Below are positions 37,301 through 49,200 of a stretch of 64,000 nucleotides of DNA, one piece after another. Source of the stretch: Galbula dea (lineage: Eukaryota > Chordata > Aves > Piciformes > Galbulidae). The translations under genes and the position numbers were made by a program. The stretch is from the NCBI GenBank assembly GCA_013399015.1, contig VWZX01002526.1, forward strand, positions 1,394,835 through 1,458,834. Direction: 5' to 3'. Below the pieces are notes generated by a model, which saw only the letters and a program-made list of their open reading frames with translations, made no database searches and had not been told where the DNA came from. The first letter of the stretch is position 1. Every line of letters starts with the position of its first letter.

Positions 37301-39650
37301 CACCAACCACATCTCTGAAGTTTCTGCTGGGCCCTGATCTGCTTCATGTGTGCACATCTAGTGCCAAGAGAGCAGCTCGGGAAGGGGTCTAGGAAACAGA
37401 GGGGTGGGCTAAGCACAGGAACTCTGCAAGCTCTTCTTGCAGGGAACAGGTGTGTTGCAGAGACATTGAACATTTACACATATCCCTCCTTTCAGGCTTC
37501 CCTTCTGCTCAGAGGTTTGTGGTCAGCTCAAAGTCAAGGGATAAGGATGGTTCCTCTCATCCCTGTATCAAATTCTCCCTACATTTATTTGCATGGGAAG
37601 CAGAGATGTTGCAAGCAATGCTGCAGGGAGCCTTGCTCTCCACGTAATAGACCTACAAAGCTTCTCAAATGACTCTGGCTAAGAGGAACCAGTGGCCAGC
37701 TGCTCTTTCAGAGTCAGAGGGTTTCAGGCACATGAGGTGTACAATGCTATGCAGTCTGCCCTCCTGCAAAACCTAGCACTGACACCCTCTGCCAAGCCCA
37801 CAACTTCCCTTTGAGCAATAATTTTGCTGTGTTGGTTTGGAGATTTCCATCAATGGAGAACGCACTCTCCACCAGCTACTCCAGGTGGCTGGTCACAGTG
37901 GTTCACAGCCTCCACCAGTTAAAAACAGGAGGGTGTCTGAGTCTGGACATATCTAGCCTCTAGTCCAGATCACTGGACATGGTTCTGTTTTCTAAGTCAG
38001 GCTGAAGTGTTGTTCACACCTTGATACCTATTTGCATTGACCTTCTCCAGGTCAGCTCCTTCTCTTCTGCACTTCACTACTGCTTTGGGCACAGCTTTGT
38101 CTGGTCATCCCTAGTGGCTAAGAATACCCATGCTCTGTTCCTTGCTCTGATCCCCTTGTTTCCCCTCAAGACCATATGTTACACAAGATCTTAGATGTTC
38201 AAAGGACAGAAGAGCCACTCCAGGGCTGGAAAAGGCCAAACCAGCCAAACAGAGTCAGGTTTCTCTAGAAGAAATCATAGTGTGGGTGCTGGATGGACAC
38301 AGAGGTCCTGCAGCTGCTAATATCTGGGTGTATTTTTATTAGAATTCAACATCATGTTCTGTCAGATTCTCCAGTGACTCCCAGCACACATATTTTTGGT
38401 GACCCTGGTAGAGCCAGCAGTCTGGGACCTCAGTTCCTGTCATCTTACCTTCTTGCTGGCCCATAGGTAGAAGCAGGTAATCTGCCCCCAGAGCATCTTA
38501 TCCTCCCAGCAAGAGACTGCAAGATTCTGTGCCATCAGAGAAGCCACTTTGCCTTTCAGCTACCAATTTTGTGGATGTCTTTGATATGCCAGCTCCTGCC
38601 AGGTGGGACACCACAGGATACCTGAGCAATGGAAAAGCTGCAGGAGTGATCCACGTAATGCCTGAACTGCAGCCGGATCTTGAGAGGAGCAAGAGAGGAA
38701 AGCTAGCGTGTGAGATCTGACAGGCTCATAACAAACCCAGCTGGCTGGCACACACACCAAGCCCAAAACACCCCAGGCCACCCCCCTCCCACCCTCCTGA
38801 TACCATCACACCCCTCTGCATTTAATTAAAAAAGGATTAAAGCAGGCTGTAAGGACGTGGGCGACGGCTGAGGGCAGGGGGTGCCTTGCGAACCTACGCC
38901 AAGCCCCGCAGCTGGTGCTGGGACAGTGGGCTGTCTTTTCCTGATGCTAGCTTCTCCAAGACTAAGGCAGGTCTAATCTGAGAACCAGGCAACTTATCTG
39001 GGCTGCTTGCCTCTTGTGGTGCAGCTCCGTAAGGAGAGCTGCAGGGCAAGAATGGGATCAGGGCTATAGGAGCCTGAAGGAAACACTTAGGCTGCTGGTA
39101 AGAGAGTAAGCAACAGTTATGCCATTCCTCCAAGGCCTCCGTGCTGTCCTGCTGGCCCTTCCTAGGTCTTATGTTTGGCTGTGTCTCCTTCCAGAGCTCA
39201 CATCTTTATCCCACAAGAGCCATGTGTAACCATCTCAGCTCTGGCAGTGAAGTTTAGCTCAGACAAGCAGCTCTGTTGTAGCAGTGCAGGTCATTCCAGC
39301 CCCCTCCTCATTTCCCAAAATACAAATGTTTCACCAGAGCAGAGCTCAGAGGCTTCTTCCTGACAGAGAGATGCCAAGCATGTAGGTCTTATCTAGATTC
39401 AGCCTCAAAGAAAGCCCTTGGAACATGTCTGTGAATGAATCACAGTGCCAAGGAACCCCCTATCTTACGTGGCTGGAGGAGCCATGGTCATAGATGACTG
39501 GAAGTCACCTCCAAACAGGGGTTAACTCTGGGATTAAAGCCTCAGTATCAGTAAGTTTCACCTTTAGGGGGGACATTTATTCACAAGAATGTGGAGGAAA
39601 GCCTAGCTGACTCTGAGGCCTTTCCTCTCCTTTGTAGGGGTGATAAAATA
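34311..39650. other. Non-coding DNA with no recognised gene
   Basis: Chance frames only. A small GC- and CpG-richer patch at about 38850-38920 (containing ACGTGGGCGACGG and CTTGCGAACC) stands out slightly but is too short to call a promoter. Confidence 0.55.
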
Positions 39651-39722
39651 GAATCATAGAATCATTTAGGTTGAAAAAGACCTTTAAGATCATTGAGTCC
39701 AACTGCCAACCTAGCAGTGTCA
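39651..39722 (-). mobile_element. Short CR1 3' end (sense on -), left arm of an inverted pair
   Basis: The segment starts GAATCATAGAATCATTTAGG and continues TTGAAAAAGACCTTTAAGAT, CATTGAGTCCAACTGCCAAC and CTAGCA. This is the reverse complement of a CR1 3' tail with the AATCATAGAATCAT octamer repeats. It is only about 70 bases, severely 5'-truncated, and directly abuts a CR1 copy in the other orientation. Confidence 0.8.
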
Positions 39723-39730
39723 ACAGTGTC

Positions 39731-40157
39731 AAAGGAGAGCTACAAAGGTCATTAATGGGCTAGACCATCTCACTTATGAGGAAAGGTTGAGGGAGCTGGG
39801 CTTGTTTATCCTGAAAAAGGGGATGCTGAGAGGGGACCTTATCAATGCATATAAGTATCTGCAAAGGGAGAGTTTCAAGAGGATGGAGCCAGGCTCTTCT
39901 CAGTGATGCCATACAATAGGACAGGAGGCAATGGGCACAAGCAGGAACACAGAAAGTTCCACTTAAGCATGAGGAAGATCTTTATTGTGAGGGTGATTGA
40001 GCACTGGAACAGGCTGCCAGGGGAAATTGTGGAGTCTCCTTCTCTGGACACAATCCTGAGTAAAGTGCTCTAAGGGATCTTGCTAGAGCAGGGAGGTTGG
40101 ACTAGATGACCTCTGGTGGTCTCCTCCAACCTTAACCATTCTGTGATTCTCTGATGG
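39731..40157 (+). mobile_element. CR1 LINE 3' end, ~430 bp (sense on +), right arm of an inverted pair
   Basis: The segment starts in the end of ORF2: GAGGAAAGGTTGAGGGAGCT and GGGCTTGTTTATCCTGAAAA encode the YEERLRELGLFIL-type motif, and GGGGACCTTATCAATGC encodes GDLINA. It runs through the WNRLPREVVESPSLE-like stretch (GGAACAGGCTGCCAGGGGAA, GTGGAGTCTCC) into the 3' UTR GGTTGGACTAGATGACCTCT and the tail ATTCTGTGATTCTCTGA. Stops and small indels show that it is dead. It is one of the better preserved CR1 pieces in the window, so it is probably among the younger insertions. Confidence 0.92.
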
Positions 40158-42308
40158 CTCCCTATTTTACCTAAATAAGTCTCACATCCCCTAAAGTATT
40201 TCAGTTCAGTATCAAAACCAGCTCTTTCAGAATGGCTATAAGAAGTCTGAAGAACTTGAAGATGTTCCTCATGGTCTTTTTACCTCTTTCTGCTGTGAAT
40301 TCATTGTCTTCCCCTCCAGACTGTAAAAGAGCTCTGCTCCCCTCAGATCAGTCTGCTCAGCACAGGATGTGACCTCTCCTGTAAGTATTTCTAAATGCCT
40401 CTAGATCAAGGATCTCAGTAATTGTTGCTGTTCCCTAACCAACCCATCATCCTGTCACCCAGCCTTGGAAAATTTCCTCCTTCCTTACCTTGCACTTGCC
40501 AGAGACCAGCTGATTCATCCACTATCTGCCTCAGGCAACCCACGCATCCACTGATGATTGAGTTACTTAACAATTAAGCAGAGCCTTATAAATCTTTGCA
40601 GCACTTAACATGTATTGACTAATTAATCCAAGCACCTATCCAAGGTAGGTTAGCTCAGTCTTGCGTGGAGCTTCCAAACATGCCCATGGCTGCCTCATGG
40701 GTCGAAGGCAGAGGCAGGTCTGCAGAGGTGATAGAAGGTCCACAATCCCCATTGTCCACACCTCCAAGGGACCCAGCACCTCTGCATCATAGGACATGAT
40801 CTGAGAGGTCACTGGGCCCAGAGGACCGTGTCCCCAGCCCAGAACTCTTGCAAAGCTTGCCTTTGAATGGGCTTTTCTCTTGTTCTTCATGGTTTCCTGG
40901 CTCTCCCACCACCAGCAGGACACCCTGCACATCCAAGAGTTGAAGCCACATTGCTCAGACAAGCAACAGGCTGCCTGTGGCTCTGCCAGACCTCGAGCTC
41001 AGGTGGGAGAAACCTTCCCATGGGATCCCGCTGGCAGCCAGCCATGAGTCCTGCTAATGCAGGAGACCAAACATGGCTTTCAGGGTGATGGCAGGAGAGC
41101 ACAGAATGCTGCCCTGTTGCATCCTGCTTAAGTGCCAGCCAGAAGGAGCCAGGCTCCCCCTGCAGCCCACCATATTGCACCTATTCACCCAGGCTGTCTC
41201 AGCCACATCAAAAACCACGTTCCAGTCTCAGCTGTCACTCGGGAATGAGGAGAGGCATGGGAGGCAGGGAACCTGCTCCTTGCATAGATGAGCCTCACAG
41301 GAGCATTGTGCAGATGAGCAGGCTGGGGAGATGCAGGGATGCACTCAAGGTGATGCAGAGAGTCTGGAGTGGAAGTCAGTACCTAGGTGACTCCTAGCCC
41401 TGGGTTTCAGGAAAGGAAAAGGGAGGAGGTTTGCCATAGTTAAAGCTATGGGTAAGAAACCAGAGAGCTGAGCTGATCTGGCCTGATCCTAAGCAGATCA
41501 TCTAACTTTTCCCTTTTTCTAGCAAAGCAGTCACTTTTCACCTAGCCAAGACTAAATGAAAATGCCACACAGATTTTTGTGCCAAAAAAGTTCTCAGTCA
41601 TTAGCTTAGGCCAAGGCAGGCATTAAAACTCCTGGCCCTGCCATGGTCCTCTTACACTAAAGAGTACAAGATCCCCTCAGTAGAAGGACGGAGACCCTAG
41701 AGACATATGATGCTGTTTGACTCCCTGCCACCAAAAGATTTCAACTCATCTGAGTGCTGCAAGCAGCTCATACTCTTTCCCTGTCTTCATGTCACCCCAC
41801 AAGGATTCAGCACTGTGACACACTCCCTCCCCAACAGGCAGGTGATGAGGCTTGAGAAATACTTGATGAGAAGGACCTGGCAGCAGAAAGGCACTTTGGC
41901 TGTCTGGGGAGTCGTGAAGCAGCCAACCAGAAAAGACCTTGATCTGGACAGCCTTGCTCAGAAAAGCTAAGACCAGCAGAGCCAGGATCTGCTCAAACCA
42001 TGTCCATAACAGCAAGGCACTGGCTTGAGTCAAAAAGCATCAGCATACATGTTACAAAGGCATCTCTGCTGCTCGTAACGGTACCCTTCATGTGCCCTCC
42101 ATCTCTTGCTGCTGAGGATGGGGTTCCTGCCTACCCTGTGGATATACCATTTGCTTGCTTTTTAACAGGCATCTAAACACCAAAGGCAGAAGAGAAACTT
42201 CTCCTCCTTGTGGAATTCACCCCAGAATATCCTAAGTTGCAAAGCAGAGGAACTTGTAGACCAACACTTTACCTATGGGTCATAAAGCATCACATCTATT
42301 AGGAGGGC
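40158..42308. other. Non-coding DNA with no recognised gene
   Basis: Chance frames only. The sequence is the run-up to the CpG-enriched block that follows. Confidence 0.55.
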
Positions 42309-42330
42309 TTTATTTATTTATTTATTTATT
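42309..42330 (+). repeat. (TTTA)n microsatellite
   Basis: About 5.5 perfect TTTA units. It is short, and useful mainly as a polymorphic marker. Confidence 0.95.
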
Positions 42331-42539
42331 CCCTTCCCTGGATATGTGCTGATCTCATTCATCTCGGGAAAAGCACGGGGTGTTCTCATCCAGGCTATAC
42401 CTGGCAAAGCTGCATATGCTGTGACAGAGGGAGCGAACTTCTGAGCAAGCTCTGCAGTGGCTGCCGCTGTGCTTCTCGTGGTTTATTTCTTGAGCGAGAG
42501 GCAAGCGTCTTCACCTGGCATTTTTGAGAGAGATGAAGG

Positions 42540-42545
42540 GTAAGT
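42540..42545 (+). other. Candidate splice donor (upstream)
   Basis: GATGAAGG|GTAAGTC matches the donor consensus well. The preceding 180 bases carry several CpGs and could be a non-coding first exon. Donor motifs also occur by chance. Confidence 0.35.
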
Positions 42546-42655
42546 CAGCAAATCAGCTTCATGCACTGCAAACGTCTTCTGCTTTCAGCCATGGCAGAAT
42601 TAGCTCAGATTGGGATTTGCCAGTAGCTGGGCAAGAAATGTCTGCACGGATTTCT

Positions 42656-42701
42656 CCACCTCCCCCCCCACCACCACCAACCCCCACCTCCCACCACTAC
42701 C
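42656..42701 (-). repeat. C-rich / G-quadruplex-prone tract (G-rich on -)
   Basis: The + strand is a nearly pure C/A tract, with runs of eight and five C separated by ACC triplets. The minus strand therefore carries several G-runs of three or more, one loop being longer than the usual seven bases. It lies inside the promoter-like block, where G-quadruplex-forming sequence is common. Confidence 0.6.
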
Positions 42702-42991
42702 ATCTCCCTTGGAAGGAGAAAGAAAGCAAAGGTTTTTTTAACGTGCTGCATGGAGGCAGGTTGCAGGAGCTGTGGTACCCGACACGGCTCAGCAAGCACT
42801 GCCGGGGAAATCAACAGGGGACGTTCCCGATGCTATTTTAAACACCGGCAGAAAACGCAAGCTAGCAACACTGAATTCGACAGGGCTGCACAGAGCCAAG
42901 AGCAGCCACAGAGGCATAAGCTGCTTGCCCGCGTAGCAGTGATCCCACACAATGCGGAGCGGGCTGGTGGCACCGATGGGTGGGCTGCGCG

Positions 42992-42996
42992 ATTGG
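42992..42996 (-). promoter_or_regulatory. Inverted CCAAT box
   Basis: ATTGG within GCGATTGGTCGC fits a reverse-orientation NF-Y site with flanking CpGs. The position, about 200 bases upstream of a strong donor, is plausible for a promoter element. By itself a five-base match is weak. Confidence 0.4.
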
Positions 42997-43189
42997 TCGC
43001 TTGGGTTGGTGATGTATTTGCTAACCACGACGTTGTTTTGACCTGTCAGCTGCCAAGCCGGAGTCCGGATGCCTTGGTGTCAGGCAGGCACCTCCATTCC
43101 ATCCCTGGGGAGAGCTGCTTAGATCCTCTGGCCGGGGTTAAAAATGAATCGCAGCTAAGCTTTTCAAAGGGATCCGCGCTGCCACCAAC

Positions 43190-43195
43190 GTGAGT
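43190..43195 (+). other. Candidate splice donor (downstream, strong)
   Basis: CCACCAAC|GTGAGTG matches the donor consensus at every intronic position. It closes the CpG-enriched block on its right side, as expected for a first exon followed by intron 1. Confidence 0.45.
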
Positions 43196-43200
43196 GCTCC

Positions 43201-46200
43201 ACGCCTGCCAGGGCAGGTGGAAGTTGCATGCCTGTCTCCAAGTGGGGGGGGATGCAGCTTTTGCGAGGTGGCTGCTGAAAAACACTCCTGCTCTGCTGGC
43301 TTTCTCTGGAGCCTCTTGCCTTGCTTGCCTGGGAGCAGATGGAAAGAGGGCATGTTGCGGGATTGCTGTGGCCGGTGGGTGATGCTAAAGGCAGGATGTG
43401 AGAGTTAAAGGCAGTAGCTGAGAGTAAAGATATTGCAGCAACCTCTAGCCTAAGAGTAATGAATATTGCAGATTTGGCTACTGCAGGAAAAGTCCCCCTT
43501 GTAAACTGTGCTGTTTGGAGCAAGAAAAGTAATTATGCAGATTCTCCTGCAGCTCCTTTTGGTCAGGTTAATTTAGGAAGTGGATGTTGGCTGGCAGCTA
43601 CAGAAGGCAGCCTGGGAGACTGGGTGAGACACAGAATTACCAGACCAGGTTGGTGTTTTAAAATAATACAATAATCTCAAGGCAAGGGAACACATTTTGG
43701 TGTGATTAGCCTTCTGAGGTAGCCAGGAAGGGAGAGACCTTAGCTTAGAGGGCTCCTCTTGATTTAAAAAACAAATAAATAAATATTTTCAAAGATTGAG
43801 ACTGTTTTGCAAAGCCCAGACACCACGATGATGGGCATTGCTGAACCAGCTGTCCTACCTGCCATCTGAACACCAGGCCTTTCCAGAAACACTGTGCAAA
43901 CAAAATGTCTCAGTCACAGGGGAGTTTTTTAATGCCCTGGGTTTGTGCATGGGTGTATATGTGTGTCTGTGTTTGGGAGGAAGGAGGTGTGCACTGCTCA
44001 TTCTACCCCAAGTCTGACTTCACAGCTATCCTATGACAGTAGCTGTGATGACAGGTGTAACACAGGGCTGTGATTTTCAGAGGAGTGGCCTGGCTGGGTT
44101 TAACATGATGATCCTGGTGCTTTCAGTGCTTGCACTCTTGGGTACCTCATAGCTAAAACTGGTGCCTGTGTTTCTCAAAAGCTGGTGTCAAATGCCCAGT
44201 GCTACAAGGGGACCTCCTGCATGGGGGCAGCAAGGATGCAAGGTTTGAGCTGATACACAACTCTAGCTGGAATGACATCATGAAAATGCCAAGGAGTGTG
44301 GCTTGGTGTTGTTGGTTTGGACAGGATGGAGCTTAGAAAGCAGGGAAATAGCAGCAAATCCTCCCAGAGAGGAAGAGACCAGGGATCAAAAGGGAGAGAT
44401 GGCATTGGTGTATGCTGGGACAGTTCCTGGGGTGCGGAGGGGGTGAGGGTATGTAAGTACGTATCCATGTGACAGTAGGGACTGCTCCCTACACTATCTC
44501 ATCACTATCTGTGCTCACCAGCAAGTATACAAATCCACAAATGAGAGATTTTGCATGCTTGCAAGAAAAGAGACCTTTGCTCTTTCCCCACATCTCTATT
44601 GAAGTTCCATTGCAACCTCTATTCCAGCTCTCCTTCCAGAGGGAAAAGCAAATGCTGTCAAGTCTGTTGTTTAAAAAGCAATAGCACAAGGAACCTAAAG
44701 CACAACCTTCTTCCTGCAAAACTTTCCTCTGTTCTAATTCCCAGTGGCTGCTTCAGGACTAATTGTAACCAAACCATTCAGCAGCTTAAGTGCATTTCCT
44801 CTGCAGAAGGAGCAGTCTGCCATGTATTGCTACTTCATTTTTTCTTTCACTACAGTAGTTCTTGCACTAAATCTATGGTCTGTAATGTTTTGTTTAATGT
44901 TGTTGAAGACAAAGGCCCCCTGTGCTGAGCAATCATACTAAAACATGCCTATTAAACCTCACTCTGTGAAACCACAGGGGCTGACTGCTGTAGGCTTTGG
45001 TGGCAGTTGTGCTGATGTTTCTAGTCTTGAAGATTACAGGAACCAAGTGTAGAACAACATCACTATTGTCAGAAAGGTTGGAGGTCTGGTGGTAGGAGAG
45101 CAAGAAGAATGAATGAGAGAAGGCTTGCAGCTTTCTGGCTTGCAGGAGACCTTTCAGCTGTATTTACCTTCAGCCTTCACCTAAGGAGATGGAAGAGGAG
45201 ATGGAGTGAAGGCTGCCCCCTCACAGCTTGTTGACAGCTTGTCAAGCAGGAGTTGGAAGGAAGCTCCAGCTGACAGCTGGACATTCCTGCCATTTATTTC
45301 CTCTAGCATCTAATGCTGATTCATGATCTGGATCTCCAGCAATCTCTTCATTCACCTCTGGAGTATGGTCACTGTTTTGCTTAGCAGGGGTTGGAAACCT
45401 AGTTATAATCTGCTATTGAAGCAAGTGTAGCACTTTAGCCATCCTATCTTCCCATCATGTAGGGACCCCATCACTAGTCAGCTGGTCAACTGATCTTGGC
45501 TGAGCTGCTCTCCTGGATGGACATCCACAGGGTTGCTCTCTCTCATCAAGTTATGTGTCAGTGCAGGCTGCTGTGAGAAGATGGATCCAGACCCAAAACT
45601 GGGTGAGGGCAGAGACCACCAACACTCCCGGGCAAGGGGTATTAGATCACATGCAGAGCCAACACCTTGCCAGTGGCTGCATGTATACACTGAAGTAACC
45701 ACATAGCCCCCAGCTCCACCACAGAAACACTGACCTGAATGGCAGCCAGCTCATTTTTCATGAGAATGCACCATCCTTGAGCAATTTTTCCAGTACATCC
45801 CACGCAAACAGGTTTTTCTCGAACACCACATGGCAGGAGTCACCATCTCATGCCAGCTTTGATTTGTTTCTGGTTGTTCAGGGGTGGGAGGGCTCTCATG
45901 GATCACTTAGTGTCTCCTTGCTGATGACTACAGAGTCTGAGCAGTGTATGCCCATGGACACACAATCCAACACTAAACTATTGTATGTGACCAGGCCTTC
46001 AGCATAGCACATATATACTGGTCCAATAACATGTCCTTCCTCTTCTCACCACCATAACAGCCTTGTCAGGAAAGACATGTTGACTCTACCCAGGATACAC
46101 TGCAGAAGCATTAGCTATTGGTGTCTGTGATATTTTGCTGAATTAGCTAAAATCTTGGTGGCAAAAAAGGGATGTGGATAGTGTCTGCAAAATCAAGAGT

Positions 46201-49200
46201 GACATCTCACACACTTCTAGCCCAATATAGCCTGTGCCCACTCTGACCTGGAGTTTGATCTATTGTGAAAACAAGGAGGTTCTAAGCATCATTTGGCCCA
46301 ATTTATCAACTTCTACTGCATAACAGCACCTTGGAGCAGCCAGAATCAGGTATATTCATTGTACTTTTTGGTTAGTGTGAGTGGTGGACGTGTGTTATTT
46401 TTTCCTAAGAGAATGAAATGGCCTGAGTCTCTCTCTTCCCACAAGGGAGAGCTGGAAGGACGTTTCTAGGGGAGCAGCTCTGCCAAGGATGGCAGACACT
46501 TCCTTGTGATCCAAGCTTGCAATCACATCAAGTGCCTCATTTCTGTATGCAGGAGGGAGAGCGAAGCAAAATCAACACTGCCTCTCTGTCTGGTCTGCCC
46601 CTTGGTACCCTACACATTGGCCTTATTTGAAGAGAGAGGAAAAATTATATTTATTCCAGACAATCTAATAAAAATTTTCCATGTTGTCTCATTCAGTAGA
46701 AAACTGATATTTCAGTTCTTCCTTGACTAAATTTGATCATCCTGAATAGTCCATTAATTTTACTCTGCAAAAAAAAACCCTGAGGGATATAAAACTTGAG
46801 CCTCCCCACTAGAAAAACACCAAAGTAATTAACTAGATATTTAATATTTTCCTTTATTTGCAATGTGATGCACTAAATAATGCTTGGAAGTGGCAAATGC
46901 CTAGGGAAAACTGTTTCATCATACAGTTTTACAAGGGACAGAAGAAGCAAATCCTATAGTTATTGAGTTCTGTTCCTGTGCAATGCTGGAGGCAAACAGT
47001 AACCTTCTAGGACTCCTGTACTTGTCCTGTTAGACCTATTTCAGGGTATTTGGAGATAATTCTTAGCTAGTTGTCAGGCATAGGAGCAGCCTCTGGCTGG
47101 GATCATGACTGTGTCATTAGCTGGGGGCTCCTGTGTTTTATTCCTATGTTCAGGAACATCAAGCAAATACCTGTTAGAAGAAGAGGATGGGTTGGGTTCT
47201 CCTCTGTTTGTGGTCTGTGGGTCACTCACCGTTGACAGAAGATTCAATGTGTGTTGGAAGAGAGGAGAGGGAGTTTCAGATAACAACTCTCACATGTAGT
47301 AGCCAACAGAGAAAACCATGATAAACACACAAAGAAACACACAATTTTCATTTAATGACCTATGAAAACCACAGCAGCAGTGCTGCACAAGGAGGGGCTT
47401 GGCATGCTTATGTCCACAAAATAAAGTGGCCCCAAGAGTGAGAAAGAAAGTTGACAACTGCTAATCTATTACGCAGGTCTCACCCGAACATCCTAAGCAT
47501 CTGAATTTCCCCCTTAGTGAGCTACATTAGGCTGCAGAGCATTCTGCTATCAGGAAGCTTTGGCAGTAATGGCAGAGAGGCTGGATGCTCTTGGCATCCA
47601 TTTTGACAAGGCTATTGTGCAGATGGCTTCATGGGGACCGAGGAGAACAGTGGCCTCTTCTGCAACTGGGCAAGAGCTGTGGCTCTCCACACTTTATACT
47701 GCATCCGCTTCGGTCTCCGGCACAAAGCCCTGGGAGCAACGCAGCCAAGACCACGGTGCCTCTTTGTATGAAGCCTGGGCAGACACATCCAGGTCACTCA
47801 CTCCAGACAGTATTCAAGACCTGCGTTTTTACCATCTTCCAGTTACCCAGAGGGGAGCTCAGGACCTTGGCAGCAGCTCTGCCACCATCCCCAGGGACCC
47901 TGGGCTGTGCTGCCTGCTCGAGTATGGCTGGAGCGTGTGGCAGCTCAGGCACTTGGGAAAAGGCCACCACTTCCTGCTTGGATGTGATGTCCTGCACACC
48001 ACAGTGCCTTTTGGGTTCATTTAGGCACATAGCTCATTCTGCACTGGCTGAAGGGAGACCCAGGAAAAGAAACTAGCTGTAGCTCACCCTCCCCTTCCTT
48101 TTCCTCCTTGATCCTCTAGAAGGAACAAATGCAAAAGAGAATGAAGTTCATCCATGGTCAAGGCAATTCCACATTAGTCTCTCTCTGGTGACTTGGTGAA
48201 GTCCAGCATTCAGGCTCTGGGAAATACTGGGAAATGGATAACTGAGCAAGAAAGGCCAGATTTTGGTAGCTGTGAAATGGAGAGCACTTGACCCGTGCCA
48301 TAGAGAGAAAGATGAGGGTTTCCCTCTGCTCCCAGACTTTGGACACCAAGGTGCATGGGTTGGCAGACTGAAAGAGAAAAAACTGTTCTACACTTCTTGT
48401 TGGGCTAAGAGGGAGGGCCAGCACTGGAGAGAACTCAATAGCTCCTGGATGGCTTTCATACTCACAGGGAAGCTCACTGCTGGGCATGTTCCTCCTGTGC
48501 TTCCTCCCATGTCATTTTCAGTAGATGCCTCTGTATGCATTTGAAAGAGAAGGAAAAGCTGTTCTCCCAGCAGATCTTCCCTTTTGCTTCTGAGGCCAGC
48601 TGTCCATCCCAAAACCAGACTTTTCTCTGCTGTCCCAAAAAGAGAACTGAAAGTGCAGGATAAGCTGAAAAAGATGAACTTGCTGCAAGCAAACCCAACA
48701 CCCTCTGCAACATCGAAGAGACCAGAAACTTTGTTTGCTCTGTTTCTGCACAAGTGATCAATTGAAACCAATCAATGGAACACTGGGGGTTAGCATGTTC
48801 CTGCCTCCCCCCCCCCACAGGCTTGTGGTGCTGCCTGATCTGAACAGCAGGTCAGAGTTAGTGCACATGCTAACACATACACACACTCTCCTCCAGCGAG
48901 ATCTTAGGTTCTCCTGCAGCCTTCTTTTGGCTCTCAGTAAGGAAGGGGCAGTTCAAAGCTATCATTCTGGATGATGGGACATCTCATGGATGTGCATTAC
49001 CCAAAGCTCAGCCTGGATAAAACTGGTTTTGACATCCCTTTCCTCCTAGATGGTCTAAAACACAGTGAGAAACACAATGTGTTATCTGCTATGCAGACAC
49101 AGCTCCTGGATGCCACCTCACACCTCTCTTTCAAGGTCCATGAATTTAGGCTGCAGTTAAACCCTGTGGATTTTTTCAAGCTCAGCTTCTCCAGCCCTGC

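Larger units (their letters stand above)
42360..43200 (+). promoter_or_regulatory. CpG-enriched promoter-like block, candidate upstream promoter of SLC45A4
   Basis: CpG dinucleotides are clearly more frequent here than in the DNA on either side, though less dense than in a classic island. An inverted CCAAT box (GATTGGTC, ATTGG at 42992-42996) lies about 195 bases before a strong + strand splice donor, AAC|GTGAGTG, at 43189/43190. A second good donor, AAGG|GTAAGTC, occurs at 42539/42540. This combination fits one or two alternative non-coding first exons transcribed rightwards. In human, SLC45A4 starts about 48 kb beyond the GPR20 3' end in the same orientation, so SLC45A4 is the natural candidate. 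The gene link is inference; no SLC45A4 coding sequence is visible. A lncRNA promoter is the main alternative. Confidence 0.45.

Noticed and set aside
38850..38920. Small GC-rich patch with an EGR-like ACGTGGGCG
   Set aside because: Too short, with one mismatch to the consensus and no supporting exon or donor.
47560..48076. Two overlapping + strand frames of 154 and 163 codons
   Set aside because: Slightly higher GC lengthens frames here; the two frames overlap almost completely, so at most one could be real, and neither has domain features. Transcript data could reopen this.
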